Shown here piece after piece: positions 18,304-27,925 of a DNA stretch of 64,000 nt. The notes below the pieces were generated by a model. The model had not been told where the DNA came from and did not search any database. It saw nothing but the letters and a program-made list of their open reading frames with translations. The DNA is from Roseovarius sp. ZX-A-9. Its GTDB lineage: Bacteria > Pseudomonadota > Alphaproteobacteria > Rhodobacterales > Rhodobacteraceae. The position numbers and the translations under genes were made by a program. The stretch is from the NCBI RefSeq assembly GCF_028369135.1, contig NZ_JAPWHW010000004.1:62001-126000 (forward strand). Direction: 5' to 3'. Within the stretch, counting starts at the first letter, position 1. Every line of letters begins with the position of its first letter.

Positions 18304-19680
18304 ATGAAAGTTATCATTTGCGGCGCGGGCCAGGTTGGCTGGCAGATCGCGCGCCATCTATCGGGCGAACGCAACGACGTTACCGTGGTGGATAGCAATC
18401 CCGATCTGGTGCGCCGTGCCACCGATACGCTGGACGTGCAGGGCCTGGCGGGTTTCGCCAGCTATCCTGACGTGCTGGAGCGGGCGGGTGCGCGCGACGC
18501 GGACATGATCATCGCCGCCACCCATTCGGACGAGGTGAACATGGTCACCTGCCAGGTCGCCCATTCGGTCTTTGCGATCAGCCGCAAGATCGCGCGCCTG
18601 CGCAGCCAATCCTACCTCGACGCCATCTATTCCGACCTCTACCGCCGCGATCACATGCCGATCGACGTGGTGATCAGCCCGGAAAAGGAAGTGGCCGAGG
18701 CCGCGTTGCAGCGGCTTGCCGCACCGGCGGCCTTTGACACCGAAAAGTTTTTCGATGGCGAGGCCCAGTTGATGGGGCTGCGCCTGGAAGAAGATTGCCC
18801 GGTCGTCAACACGCCGTTGCGCCAGCTGAGCGATCTCTTCTCGACGCTGCGCGTGGTGGTGCTGGCCGTGCGCCGCGAAGGGCGGCTCTTTGCGCCCAAT
18901 GCGGGCGATCAGCTGTTCGTGGGCGACGAGTGCTATGTCTTCGCCCCCAACGAGGATATCCCGCGTACTTTGGAAGTCTTCGGCAAGAAGTCGCAGAAAC
19001 AGGAACGCCTTGTCATTCTGGGCGGCGGCAATGTCGGGCTGGCCGTGGCCCGCGCATTGGAAAACAGCGGGCGGCGTATCCGTACCAAGATGATCGAACG
19101 CAACCGCGCCTGCGCAGAACGTGCTGCCGACGCGCTGGAGCGGACCATCGTTCTCAACGGCGATGCGCTGGACAGCGCGCTGCTGAACGAGGCGGGCATT
19201 TCGCGCGCCGATGCCGTGCTGGCCGTGACCGACGACGACAAGACCAACCTGCTGGCCGCCGTGCGGGCAAAATCTGAAGGCTGTCCGTTTGCCATCAGTC
19301 TGGTCAATGACCCGACGCTGGTGCCGCTCTTGCAGCCCATCGGCGTGGATGCCTACATCAACCCGCGTGCCACCACGGTCAGCTCGATCCTGCGGCACAT
19401 CCGCCATGGCCGCGTGCGCGGTGTCTATTCCATCGGTGATGCCGAGGCCGAAGTGATCGAGGCACAGGTGATGTCGACCTCTTCCATAGCCGGCGCAGCG
19501 ATCCGGGAAATCGATTTTCCCGAAGGTGTCCTGATCGGCGCCGTAAAGAAGGGCAAGGAGATCCACAAACCCTCGGGCGGCATGCGCATCGAGGAAGGCG
19601 ACGTCATCGTGATCTTTGCCATGGCAGCGGATGTGGCGCGGGTCGAACAGCTGCTTCAGGTCTCGATTGATTTCTTCTAA
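18304..19680 (+). CDS. trkA: Trk potassium uptake regulatory subunit TrkA
   Basis: The 458-aa protein has two RCK units. Each begins with a Rossmann NAD-binding motif (IICGAGQVGWQIA at the start; LVILGGGNVGLAVA near residue 235) and ends in a TrkA-C domain (about 145-225 and 370-455). It is peripheral on the cytoplasmic face, binds nucleotides and gates TrkH. It begins 90 bp after ntrX, in the same direction, and its end overlaps the probable trkH start by 14 bases. The arrangement is standard for Rhodobacterales. Confidence 0.95.
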   Translation: MKVIICGAGQVGWQIARHLSGERNDVTVVDSNPDLVRRATDTLDVQGLAGFASYPDVLERAGARDADMIIAATHSDEVNMVTCQVAHSVFAISRKIARLRSQSYLDAIYSDLYRRDHMPIDVVISPEKEVAEAALQRLAAPAAFDTEKFFDGEAQLMGLRLEEDCPVVNTPLRQLSDLFSTLRVVVLAVRREGRLFAPNAGDQLFVGDECYVFAPNEDIPRTLEVFGKKSQKQERLVILGGGNVGLAVARALENSGRRIRTKMIERNRACAERAADALERTIVLNGDALDSALLNEAGISRADAVLAVTDDDKTNLLAAVRAKSEGCPFAISLVNDPTLVPLLQPIGVDAYINPRATTVSSILRHIRHGRVRGVYSIGDAEAEVIEAQVMSTSSIAGAAIREIDFPEGVLIGAVKKGKEIHKPSGGMRIEEGDVIVIFAMAADVARVEQLLQVSIDFF

Positions 19681-21208
19681 CCCGATATCGAATCGCCTGC
19701 TGCGATTCCCGCTGATCCTGGTTCTCGCAGGCTTTGCGGCAATCGCGATGTTTCTGCCTGCGCTGCACGCGCTGATGCAGGATGATCACTCGGTCTCGCG
19801 CAGCTTTGCCTATTCGGGCGTTCTGGGGTTGGCTGTTGTCGGGTTGATCGGCCTCGCACTCAGTGGCAATGTCCAGCGCGGCGAGGCCAGCGATCTGAGC
19901 AACCTGCTGTCGCTGTGCCTAACCTTCATCCTCCTGCCGCTGTTTCTTGCCGTGCCGTTCTACGAAGCTGTGGGCAATACCAGCTTTCTCAACGCCTATT
20001 TCGAGATGGTTTCGTCGCTAACGACTACGGGCGCGACGCTGTTCGACACGCCTGGGCGGCTGGGCGACAGCCTGCATCTGTGGCGGGGCATGGTGGGCTG
20101 GTTCGGCGGTCTTCTGATGTGGGTTGCGGCCTCGGCAGTGCTGGCGCCGCTCAATCTGGGTGGCTTCGAAGTCACGGCGACAGCCGAGCCGGGGCAGGGC
20201 GACACGCGCCTTGACCGGTTCGAGCGGGCAAACGTTGGCAAACGGATGGGCCAAGCGACCTATGTGTTGGGCCCGATCTATGTCGCGCTGACCGCAGCGC
20301 TCTGGCTCTTCCTGGTGCTGAGCGGCGACCGACCGCTGGTTGCGGTGGTGCATGCAATGTCGACCATGGCCACCAGCGGCATTTCGGCCGTGAACGGGGT
20401 GCAGAATGCCGGGTCGGGCCTGGGCGGAGAGGTGATCATCTTCTTTTTCATGATGTTCGCGCTGTCGCGGCTCACATTTTCGTCCGACACGATCACCACC
20501 GCGCGCCCCGGTTTGCACCACGACCCTGAATTCCGCCTTGGCATGCTGCTGGTTCTCGGCGTGCCCTTGCTGCTCTTCCTGCGACATTGGCTGGGCGCGC
20601 TGGAAGTGGACCAGCTCGAAGAATTTCCGTCGGCTTTCGCGGCTCTTTGGGGCGGTATGTTCAGCGTGCTGTCTTTTCTTAGCACGACCGGATTCGAGAG
20701 CGCCTATTGGGAGGCCGCGCGCGACTGGTCTGGCCTCGGGACACCGGGGCTGATCCTGCTGGGCCTGTCGCTTGTGGGCGGGGGGGTCGCAACCACAGCT
20801 GGCGGGGTCAAGCTGCTGCGGGTCTATGCGCTCTACCTCAATGGCCAGCGGGAAATGGAGCGGCTGGTACACCCGTCCTCGGTGGGTGGTGCGGGCGCGC
20901 GCAGTCGTCGTATCCGGCGGCACGGCGCCTTCGTGGCATGGATATTCTTCATGCTCTTCGCGTTGTCACTGGCGGCGATCACGGTCATTCTCTGCGGGTT
21001 GGGTATCGGATTCGAGCCCGCGCTCATCCTGTCGATTGCCACCCTTTCGACCACCGGCCCGTTGACCCAGGTTGTCGGCGATTCACCCATCGTGCTGATC
21101 CAGATCGGAGCCGCGGCAAAGCTGGTGCTGTGCGCCGCTATGGTGCTGGGACGGCTCGAAACCCTTGCGATCATCGCGTTGATCAATCCCTCGCTGTGGC
21201 GCGATTGA
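19667..21208 (+). CDS. trkH: Trk potassium transporter subunit TrkH
   Basis: About 513 aa with ten or so membrane helices and the pore repeats of the TrkH/KtrB family: SLTTTGATLFD, MSTMATSGIS, LSTTGFESAYW and LSTTGPLTQ, each with the selectivity-filter Thr-Thr/Ser-Gly. It conducts potassium into the cell together with TrkA. The start is uncertain: no ATG precedes the first helix close by. The TTG at 19667, inside the trkA 3' end, gives a sensible N-terminus (LISSNPISNRLLRFPLIL) and implies translational coupling. An ATG at 19616 in the same frame would be 17 codons longer, deep inside trkA. Confidence 0.93.
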   Translation: MISSNPISNRLLRFPLILVLAGFAAIAMFLPALHALMQDDHSVSRSFAYSGVLGLAVVGLIGLALSGNVQRGEASDLSNLLSLCLTFILLPLFLAVPFYEAVGNTSFLNAYFEMVSSLTTTGATLFDTPGRLGDSLHLWRGMVGWFGGLLMWVAASAVLAPLNLGGFEVTATAEPGQGDTRLDRFERANVGKRMGQATYVLGPIYVALTAALWLFLVLSGDRPLVAVVHAMSTMATSGISAVNGVQNAGSGLGGEVIIFFFMMFALSRLTFSSDTITTARPGLHHDPEFRLGMLLVLGVPLLLFLRHWLGALEVDQLEEFPSAFAALWGGMFSVLSFLSTTGFESAYWEAARDWSGLGTPGLILLGLSLVGGGVATTAGGVKLLRVYALYLNGQREMERLVHPSSVGGAGARSRRIRRHGAFVAWIFFMLFALSLAAITVILCGLGIGFEPALILSIATLSTTGPLTQVVGDSPIVLIQIGAAAKLVLCAAMVLGRLETLAIIALINPSLWRD

Positions 21209-21345
21209 GACGGGTTGGTGGCAAACGCCGTCAAGGAATTGATTTTTAGGCTGGAAACTCCTTCGCGGGCAAGACATACTGGCTAGTGAATTTGATTTCC
21301 GGCACGGATCCGCCGCGCGCACAAGAATAAAGGCATTGAGGAAAT

Positions 21346-21585
21346 ATGGCTTCTGACCGTCAAAACCTACAGGACGCGTTCCTCAACGAGGTGCGCAAGA
21401 CCAAAACCCCGGTTACAGTGTTCCTGATCAACGGTGTGAAACTTCAGGGCGTTATCACATGGTTCGACAATTTCTGCATCCTGCTGCGCCGCGACGGCCA
21501 GTCGCAGCTTGTCTACAAGCATGCAGTATCGACCATCATGCCTTCACAGCCGATCAACCTGTACAGTGGTGACGATCCCGCGTGA
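21346..21585 (+). CDS. hfq: RNA chaperone Hfq
   Basis: The 79-aa protein contains both Sm motifs: [23 protein letters not shown] and the [13 protein letters not shown] tail loop (Tyr/Lys-His signature YKHAVSTI). The hexameric ring binds small RNAs and mRNAs and aids their pairing. GAGGAA lies just upstream of ATG 21346. The stop overlaps the hflX start (GTGA), the hfq-hflX order found across proteobacteria. Its presence makes the sRNA candidates in this window functionally plausible. Confidence 0.97.
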   Translation: MASDRQNLQDAFLNEVRKTKTPVTVFLINGVKLQGVITWFDNFCILLRRDGQSQLVYKHAVSTIMPSQPINLYSGDDPA

Positions 21586-22862
21586 TGGATCACACCCCCG
21601 TAGACACCCGCGCATGGGTGCTGCACCCTGATATCTGGTCCCGCCAGGAGGCCGCCCGCACACCCGCGCTGGCGCTCGAAGAAGCAATGGGCCTTGCGCG
21701 TGCGCTGCCGGGGCTCAAGGCGCTTGGCGGTACGGTGGTCAAGCTGCCAAAGGCCCATCCTGGCATGCTGTTCGGCAAGGGCAAGATCGAAGAGCTGCGC
21801 GCCAAGTTCGAGGCCGAAGAGATCGAGCTTGTCCTGATTGACGGCCCCGTGACACCGGTGCAGCAGCGCAATCTGGAGAAGGCTTGGGGCGTGAAGCTCT
21901 TGGACCGAACCGGGCTAATCCTTGAAATTTTCAGCGACCGCGCCGCCACCCGCGAAGGCGTGCTTCAGGTCGAGATGGCCGCGCTCAGCTATCAGCGGAC
22001 GCGACTGGTCCGCGCATGGACCCACCTGGAACGGCAGCGTGGCGGGCTCGGCTTCGTCGGCGGCCCCGGTGAGACGCAGATCGAAGCGGACCGGCGCGCC
22101 ATTGACGATCACCTGGTGCGTCTGCGTCGCCAACTGGAAAAGGTCGTCAAGACGCGCACTCTGCACCGTGCCGCGCGCGCCAAGGTGCCGTTTCCCATCG
22201 TGGCGCTGGTGGGCTACACCAACGCGGGTAAATCAACGCTGTTCAATCATCTCACCGGCGCCGAGGTTCTGGCAGAGGACATGCTCTTTGCCACTCTTGA
22301 TCCGACAATGCGGCGGGTCGAGTTGCCGGATGGCGGCCCCGAAGTGATTCTGAGCGATACCGTCGGCTTCATCTCGGACCTGCCGACAGAACTGGTGGCA
22401 GCCTTCCGCGCGACACTGGAAGAAGTGCTGAGCGCCGATCTGATCTGCCATGTACGCGATATTGCCCACCCCGAAACCGAGGCGCAGAAAGCCGATGTCG
22501 AGGCCATCCTTGAGAGCCTCGATGTTTCCGAGGACACGCCCCGGATCGAGATCTGGAACAAGATCGACCTGCTTGACGATGATGACCGCGCCGCAATGAT
22601 GACCCGCGCCGAGCGGTTGGAAGACGTGCAGGCGATCTCGGCCGTGACGGGCGAGGGGATGGTCGCACTTATTCAGCGAATTGCAACCGCGCTGACGGTC
22701 GAGACTCAGGAAGTGCTGCTGCATTTGCCATTCAACGAGGGGCGCAAACGTGCGTGGCTCTTCGAGCGCGGATTGGTCGAGCACGAGGTTCAGACCGAAG
22801 ACGGTTTCGATCTGACCGTATGCTGGACCGCCCGCGATGCGGCGAAATTCGAGTCCCTGTAA
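21582..22862 (+). CDS. hflX: Ribosome-associated GTPase HflX
   Basis: Of 426 aa, the N-terminal part carries the HflX glycine-rich domain ([33 protein letters not shown]) and the C-terminal part the G domain: G1 [10 protein letters not shown]3 [11 protein letters not shown]4 NKID, G5 SAVTGEG. HflX splits stalled or hibernating 70S ribosomes under stress. The start is GTG at 21582 overlapping the hfq stop, or ATG at 21585 one codon later. It converges with the penicillin-acylase-type gene; a weak CCCGCAA/TTGCGGG inverted repeat lies near 22947-22973. Confidence 0.95.
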   Translation: MMDHTPVDTRAWVLHPDIWSRQEAARTPALALEEAMGLARALPGLKALGGTVVKLPKAHPGMLFGKGKIEELRAKFEAEEIELVLIDGPVTPVQQRNLEKAWGVKLLDRTGLILEIFSDRAATREGVLQVEMAALSYQRTRLVRAWTHLERQRGGLGFVGGPGETQIEADRRAIDDHLVRLRRQLEKVVKTRTLHRAARAKVPFPIVALVGYTNAGKSTLFNHLTGAEVLAEDMLFATLDPTMRRVELPDGGPEVILSDTVGFISDLPTELVAAFRATLEEVLSADLICHVRDIAHPETEAQKADVEAILESLDVSEDTPRIEIWNKIDLLDDDDRAAMMTRAERLEDVQAISAVTGEGMVALIQRIATALTVETQEVLLHLPFNEGRKRAWLFERGLVEHEVQTEDGFDLTVCWTARDAAKFESL

Positions 22863-22958
22863 CGACCTGAACGCAGGATCGACACCTGCTTTAATTCTAT
22901 GCGCTCCGCTTAAATCCGGTTTTCACCACAGCCAATCACCCGCCAACCCGCAACATAC

Positions 22959-25445
22959 TTATGGGTTTGCGGGGGTCAGTGTTGTGACGCCAACTGCCGC
23001 CGCACGCGCCAGGCGCGGGTCGAGCGACATCGGAATGTATTCGCCCCGCCGCCAGAGTTGCGCGAGGTCGTCATAATGGCGGCTGAGGAAATGCCCTGAC
23101 TGGCCGGTGGAGATGACGAATACGCTGCTGTCAGGATCGGCAAAGTCATAAACACCGCGATACCCCGCGCCATGCACGTTCTGGAACGGATCCGGCCCCG
23201 TGCCGCGCGTCAGCCCCCGTTGCAGCGTGTTGTCACCGCCCGAGGTGGATTGCCGGATGTTCACGAAATACCGCACCCAAGGCACATCGCCCAGCACCGG
23301 GTGGTCCTGAACGGCTTGATGCACATCGCCCCAGCGCAGCGATTCCAGCGCCGTACCGTAACGGTCGGTGATCCACACCAGCGCATCATCAAGCGCCAGC
23401 CGCGCGATATCCGTGCAGGTCTCGACCGGACTGGACTGCACCACGTCACACCAGACCGAAGCACCATCCACATCCCGGTACACACGCTCGATGAAAACCG
23501 GATCGGGATGGGTGAATTCGCTGATCAGCGGCCCCAGCTCATCCTTGGCCAGCCGGGTCTGAAGCGCCCGCAGCCATGCGGCGTAGATCAGCGGCTCGGG
23601 GAGGTGTTCGTTCATCTCGCCGTTCCAGTCTGCCAACAGTGCCAGCGCGCGCTGACGCAATTCCTGCGCGGTCCCCTCGGGCGCACTTTCACCGGTGAAC
23701 CACAGGTCGGCGCCGATCAGAGGCAACAGCGACCGGGCGGTGAAACTGACCGTATCCAGCTGCGCCTCGATAAAGCTGTCGCGGGTGTGCACCTGGCGGC
23801 TCTGCATCAGGCGTTGCCAGCGGTGGATACGTTGCGTGTCGCCCCAGACATGGCTGACATGCTGCGGAAACGGACGATCGACCGTCTTGTTGTTGGTGTT
23901 GCCCAATATGCCGCCGATGGGGGCCATGAAGGCGGGGTTGGCCGAGTAAGGGAAATACCCCTGCCAGCGATTATCCGCGATCCAGCCGCGAGTGGGCAGG
24001 CGCCCCTGACTTTCATGCTCGGCGCTGCGACGGGGCATGGCACCGATCATCTTCATCGCGATCTCTTCGCGGTCCACCACCGTGAGGTTCTGTGCAGGCG
24101 CCACGAAAAGCTCTCCAGCCTCCAGCGCTTCGCCTACGGTCCCGGCGCGCATGAGGGCCATCGCCGCGCTCATGGTCGTGTCCCGCGGGCTGAGCGCCGT
24201 CCATGCAAGCGAGGCCACATGCCCCTTTGGCGTCACGGTGCCCAGATCATAATGCGAGCCGGGCAGGACCGGGCCATTGTCGGTCCAGCGCAGGGTCATT
24301 GTCACCGGGTTCTCGCCGGATATGTTGATGATGGAACGGCGCGTCTTGAACGGCTTGAACCCGTCTGGCGTCAGATATTCCTGTGGGTTCTCAGGATTCA
24401 GCTGCTCTATATAGACGTCCTGATCATCAAGATAGGCCGAGGTGATCCCCCATCCCAGCTGCTCGCTGCGGCCTGTCAGGATGGCGGGCACGCCGGGGAT
24501 TGTGCCGCCGATCACGCCGCCACTTTCCAGCTCCAGCCGCGCCAGATACCAGATCGCGGGCGCGGAAAAGCCCAGATGCGGATCGTTGGCCAGCAACGTG
24601 CCACCCGCCGCCGAACGTGACGGCGCGGCAGCCCAGGCGTTTGAGGCTCCGGCGAGTTCGGGCGGCGGGAAGGGCGACAACGGATCGGTTGGCATCGGCA
24701 TGCCAGCGGCGTAGCGCGGCAGATCAAGCCCGGGCATCAATTGCGCATAGTCGGGCAGGGCGGCGATACCCGGTCCCGGCGCGTCGGGCAGGATATCGAC
24801 CAGACGGGCGGGATCCTTCAGCATCAGCGACACTCGGGCGCGCCGCACCTCGTAGCTCATCTGCGCCGACAGTTGCACCGCCATCAACTTGACGATCGCG
24901 ATACTGTCTGCCGGGGCCCAGGGCGACATCGGGGCATTGAAGAGGAACATCTCGGGTGCGCCGCGTCCCAGTGATGCCTCGTTGATTTCGGCCACCCGCG
25001 CGTTGACGCCTGCGGCATAAGCCTCCAGCGCCGACAAGGTCGCCGGGTTCTGCGCCGCTACCGAGGCGCGCGCCGCACCGTAGATGTCGAACCGGCGCAG
25101 CAGCTTGTCCACCGCCAGCGTCCGGGCTCCGAACACCTCTGACAAGCGCCCCTGTGCCGTCCGGCGCAGCACGATCATTTGCCACAGACGGTCCTGCGCA
25201 TGCGCATAGCCAAGGCCAAAGAAAACCCCTTCATCCTTCGTGCCAAAGATATGCGGCACGTTGGCGTTGTCGCGCACGATCTCTACCGGGGCTGTGAGGC
25301 CCGACACTTCCAGGGTCTTGTCATAATCGGGCAAGGATCGAGACAGCAGGAAATAGAGCGCGATCACCGCGAGTATCGCCAACACCACAAGCGCGCCGGC
25401 GATTCGCATCAACCATTTGAAGAGGTCTGCCATCGGCGCTGTCAC
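22959..25445 (-). CDS. Penicillin acylase family Ntn-hydrolase
   Basis: This 828-aa precursor has an N-terminal signal-anchor helix (residues ~8-33), an alpha-chain region (VPHIFGTKDEGVFFGLGYAHAQDRLWQM) and the autoproteolysis site GASNAW, where Ser268 becomes the N-terminal nucleophile of the beta chain. The beta chain shows NDPHLGFSAPAIWYLARLE and GTIPGVPAILTGRSEQLGWG, classic for the family. It would be exported and self-cleaved in the periplasm. Substrates of such enzymes include beta-lactams and N-acyl-homoserine lactones, so quorum-signal degradation is possible but unproven. ATG at 25433 is an alternative start. It is divergent from the dehydrogenase across a palindrome-rich 190-bp gap. 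Confidence 0.9.
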   Translation of the reverse strand: MTAPMADLFKWLMRIAGALVVLAILAVIALYFLLSRSLPDYDKTLEVSGLTAPVEIVRDNANVPHIFGTKDEGVFFGLGYAHAQDRLWQMIVLRRTAQGRLSEVFGARTLAVDKLLRRFDIYGAARASVAAQNPATLSALEAYAAGVNARVAEINEASLGRGAPEMFLFNAPMSPWAPADSIAIVKLMAVQLSAQMSYEVRRARVSLMLKDPARLVDILPDAPGPGIAALPDYAQLMPGLDLPRYAAGMPMPTDPLSPFPPPELAGASNAWAAAPSRSAAGGTLLANDPHLGFSAPAIWYLARLELESGGVIGGTIPGVPAILTGRSEQLGWGITSAYLDDQDVYIEQLNPENPQEYLTPDGFKPFKTRRSIINISGENPVTMTLRWTDNGPVLPGSHYDLGTVTPKGHVASLAWTALSPRDTTMSAAMALMRAGTVGEALEAGELFVAPAQNLTVVDREEIAMKMIGAMPRRSAEHESQGRLPTRGWIADNRWQGYFPYSANPAFMAPIGGILGNTNNKTVDRPFPQHVSHVWGDTQRIHRWQRLMQSRQVHTRDSFIEAQLDTVSFTARSLLPLIGADLWFTGESAPEGTAQELRQRALALLADWNGEMNEHLPEPLIYAAWLRALQTRLAKDELGPLISEFTHPDPVFIERVYRDVDGASVWCDVVQSSPVETCTDIARLALDDALVWITDRYGTALESLRWGDVHQAVQDHPVLGDVPWVRYFVNIRQSTSGGDNTLQRGLTRGTGPDPFQNVHGAGYRGVYDFADPDSSVFVISTGQSGHFLSRHYDDLAQLWRRGEYIPMSLDPRLARAAAVGVTTLTPANP

Positions 25446-25538
25446 TTACCCTGTCTTTGACACGTTCGGCATCCAACCTGAATTAGCAGACCTGATACCA
25501 AACGCCCAGATCATCGAAGAGGCGCCGCCCACTCCCGC

Positions 25539-25594
25539 TTTTCCCGATTCGGGAAAACGCAAAAGGCTTTTGCCCTTGCATCCCGGGTCGGGAT
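25539..25594. promoter_or_regulatory. Operator-like cluster: TCCCG-N3-CGGGA twice, flanking a third palindrome
   Basis: Three perfect palindromes sit in 56 bp between divergent genes. TTTTCCCGA-T-TCGGGAAAA is at 25539-25557, GCAAAAG-G-CTTTTGC at 25559-25573, and ATCCCG-GGT-CGGGAT at 25580-25594. The first and third share the core TCCCG-N3-CGGGA, 39 bp centre to centre. This looks like a tandem binding site for a dimeric regulator controlling the acylase gene (minus) and the dehydrogenase gene (plus). No regulator gene is adjacent, so its identity is open. Confidence 0.5.
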
Positions 25595-25637
25595 AGTCAG
25601 AAATTCACGCCAAGACAATGGCAAGCGGGGAAAGAAC

Positions 25638-26510
25638 ATGAGCAATTTGGCATTCTTGGGACTGGGGGTCATGGGCTACCCGATGGCGGGGCATCTGCAG
25701 GCGGCAGGGCATTCGGTCTGCGTTTACAACCGGACGGCGGCCAAGGCCACCAAATGGGTCGAGGAGCATGGCGGCACCCAGGCGTCCACCCCTCGAGAGG
25801 CAGCTGCGGGCGCGGATATGGTCATGGCCTGCGTTGGCAATGACGACGATCTGCGGTCTGTCTGCCTCGGCGAGGACGGCGCGTTTGCGGGGATGAAGTC
25901 CGGAGCGCTCTTTGTCGATCACACCACCGTGTCAGCCAAGGTGACGGCAGAGCTCTATGCAGCGGCCAAGGCGGCGGGGCTGAATTTCGTCGATGCGCCG
26001 GTATCCGGCGGGCAGGCGGGTGCCGAGAATGGGCAACTGTCGGTCATGTGTGGCGGTGATCAGGATGCCTATGACGCCGCCGAGCCCGTGATGAACACCT
26101 ATGCCAAGCTCTGCCGCCGGATCGGCGAAAGCGGGGCTGGGCAGGTGACCAAGATGTGCAACCAGATCGCCATCGCCGGTCTGGTTCAGGGGCTCAGCGA
26201 GGCGCTGCATTTCGCCGAAAAGGCCGGACTTGACGGGCGCGCCGTCACCGAGGTGATCAGCCAGGGGGCGGCCGGTAGCTGGCAGATGTCCAACCGCTAC
26301 GAGACGATGCTGGACGATCATTTCGAACACGGGTTTGCCGTCGACTGGATGCGCAAGGATCTGGGGATCTGCCTTGATACCGCCAACGAGAACGGCGCGT
26401 CGCTGCCCGTCACGGCGCTGGTCGATCAGTTCTACAAGGACGTGCAGAAGATGGGCGGCGGGCGCTGGGATACATCCAGCCTGTTCAAGCGTCTACGCAA
26501 GTTGGGCTGA
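25638..26510 (+). CDS. NAD(P)-dependent beta-hydroxyacid dehydrogenase
   Basis: The 290-aa protein has the N-terminal Rossmann motif FLGLGVMGYPMAGHL, the substrate-binding DAPVSGGQAGAENG segment (near residue 120) and the catalytic-lysine motif GAGQVTKMCNQ (near residue 170) of the 3-hydroxyisobutyrate dehydrogenase superfamily. Members oxidise or reduce 3-hydroxyisobutyrate, tartronate semialdehyde, glyoxylate or succinic semialdehyde; which one cannot be decided here. It is preceded by GGGGAAAG and followed by a strong bidirectional terminator. The shared upstream region carries repeated palindromes, so it may be co-regulated with the divergent acylase. Confidence 0.88.
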   Translation: MSNLAFLGLGVMGYPMAGHLQAAGHSVCVYNRTAAKATKWVEEHGGTQASTPREAAAGADMVMACVGNDDDLRSVCLGEDGAFAGMKSGALFVDHTTVSAKVTAELYAAAKAAGLNFVDAPVSGGQAGAENGQLSVMCGGDQDAYDAAEPVMNTYAKLCRRIGESGAGQVTKMCNQIAIAGLVQGLSEALHFAEKAGLDGRAVTEVISQGAAGSWQMSNRYETMLDDHFEHGFAVDWMRKDLGICLDTANENGASLPVTALVDQFYKDVQKMGGGRWDTSSLFKRLRKLG

Positions 26511-26550
26511 CAGACGCAGGTCTTAGCGTTCTTCGAATTATGCATGAAAA

Positions 26551-26585
26551 AGCGGGTGCAAATATTTGCACCCGCTATATTTTTC
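26551..26585. terminator. Bidirectional intrinsic terminator
   Basis: The perfect 26-bp palindrome AGCGGGTGCAAA-TA-TTTGCACCCGCT (26551-26576) is followed by ATATTTTTC on the plus strand and TTTTCATG on the minus strand. It ends both the dehydrogenase gene and icd. Confidence 0.9.
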
Positions 26586-26602
26586 TAAGTTTGGTTGGAG
26601 CC

Positions 26603-27817
26603 TTATCCCGCCAGCGCCTTGTTCAGGTTCTCGTTCACCTTCTCAAGGAAGCCCATCGTGGTGAGCCAGCCCTGGTCAGGCCCGACAAGCAGCGCCAGAT
26701 CCTTGGTCATGTGGCCGTTTTCGACCGTAGCGACCACCACCTTTTCCAGCGTCTCTGCAAAATTCAGCAACTGCGGGTTATCGTCGAGTTTCGCGCGGTG
26801 CTTGAGCCCGCCGGTCCAGGCGTAGATTGACGCGATCGAGTTGGTCGAAGTTTCCTCGCCCTTCTGGTGCTGGCGGTAGTGGCGGGTGACAGTGCCATGT
26901 GCGGCCTCGGCCTCGACCGTCTGGCCATCGGGGGTCATCAGGATGCTTGTCATCAGGCCCAAAGAGCCAAAGCCCTGCGCGACGGTGTCAGACTGCACGT
27001 CGCCATCGTAGTTCTTGCAGGCCCAGACATATCCACCGGACCATTTCATCGCGGCTGCCACCATGTCGTCGATCAGGCGGTGTTCATAGGTGATACCCGC
27101 CGCTTCGAACTTGTCCTTGAATTCCTCGTCAAACACCTGCTGGAACAGGATCATGAACTGACCGTCATAGTTTTTCAGGATGGTGTTCTTGGTCGACAGA
27201 TACACCGGCCAACCGCGTTGCAGGCCGTAATTCATCGAGGCGCGGGCAAAATCCTTGATGGATTGATCAAGGTTGTACATGCCCATGTAGACACCCGAAG
27301 AGGGGGCCTTGAACACTTCCTCTTCCATCACGGTGCCGTCTTCACCAACGAATTTCATCGACAGCGTACCGGGGCCGGGAAATTTCATGTCCGTCGCACG
27401 GTACTGGTCGCCGTAGGCGTGGCGGCCGATCACGATGGGTTTTGTCCAGCCGGGCACAAGGCGCGGCACGTTCTTGCACAGGATCGGCTCGCGGAACACG
27501 ACACCGCCCAGAATGTTGCGGATCGTGCCGTTGGGCGAGCGCCACATTTTCTTGAGACCAAATTCCTCGACCCGTGCCTCATCGGGCGTGATCGTGGCGC
27601 ATTTGACGCCGACGCCGTATTTCTGGATCGCGTGGGCCGCGTCAATGGTGATCTGGTCGTCGGTTTCGTCGCGCGCCATGATCCCGAGGTCATAGTATTT
27701 CAGGTCGATATCGAGATAGGGCAGGATCAGTTTTTGCTTGATGAAATCCCAGATGATTCTGGTCATTTCATCACCGTCAAGTTCGACGACGGGGTTTTCG
27801 ACTTTGATCTTGGACAT
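26603..27817 (-). CDS. icd: Isocitrate dehydrogenase (NADP), dimeric, eukaryotic-like subfamily
   Basis: This 404-aa enzyme opens with the subfamily II hallmark [18 protein letters not shown] and contains [16 protein letters not shown] (substrate phosphate binding) and [20 protein letters not shown] (NADP binding). It oxidatively decarboxylates isocitrate to 2-oxoglutarate in the TCA cycle. A start-proximal TTTCAG lies upstream. It follows an unrelated monomeric NADP-isocitrate dehydrogenase by 108 bp in the same direction, an unusual pairing of two enzymes for the same step. Expression could be partly by read-through of the hairpin at 27871-27903. Confidence 0.95.
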   Translation of the reverse strand: MSKIKVENPVVELDGDEMTRIIWDFIKQKLILPYLDIDLKYYDLGIMARDETDDQITIDAAHAIQKYGVGVKCATITPDEARVEEFGLKKMWRSPNGTIRNILGGVVFREPILCKNVPRLVPGWTKPIVIGRHAYGDQYRATDMKFPGPGTLSMKFVGEDGTVMEEEVFKAPSSGVYMGMYNLDQSIKDFARASMNYGLQRGWPVYLSTKNTILKNYDGQFMILFQQVFDEEFKDKFEAAGITYEHRLIDDMVAAAMKWSGGYVWACKNYDGDVQSDTVAQGFGSLGLMTSILMTPDGQTVEAEAAHGTVTRHYRQHQKGEETSTNSIASIYAWTGGLKHRAKLDDNPQLLNFAETLEKVVVATVENGHMTKDLALLVGPDQGWLTTMGFLEKVNENLNKALAG

Positions 27818-27870
27818 ATAACAGCCTTTCAGAATGTTCCTGCGCCTCGGGGGAGGGCCGCGTAGCAGTT

Positions 27871-27903
27871 AGCACCGCCTCGTTGAATATCAAAGGCGGT
27901 GCT
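27871..27903. repeat. Inverted repeat between the two isocitrate dehydrogenase genes
   Basis: The 10-bp stem AGCACCGCCT/AGGCGGTGCT (27871-27880 with 27894-27903) encloses a short inner TTGA/TCAA pair. There is no T-run on either side. It may stabilise the 3' end of the upstream message or partially attenuate transcription into icd. Confidence 0.5.
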
Positions 27904-27925
27904 GGCGCGCCCGTCATTTCGGGCT

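Noticed and set aside
18358..19566. Minus-strand frame (402 codons) across trkA
   Set aside because: Shadow of trkA, with no recognisable domain and His/Asp/Gly-rich composition.
23172..24620. Plus-strand frame (482 codons) inside the penicillin acylase gene
   Set aside because: Antisense to a gene with an intact nucleophile site and family blocks; no domain seen.
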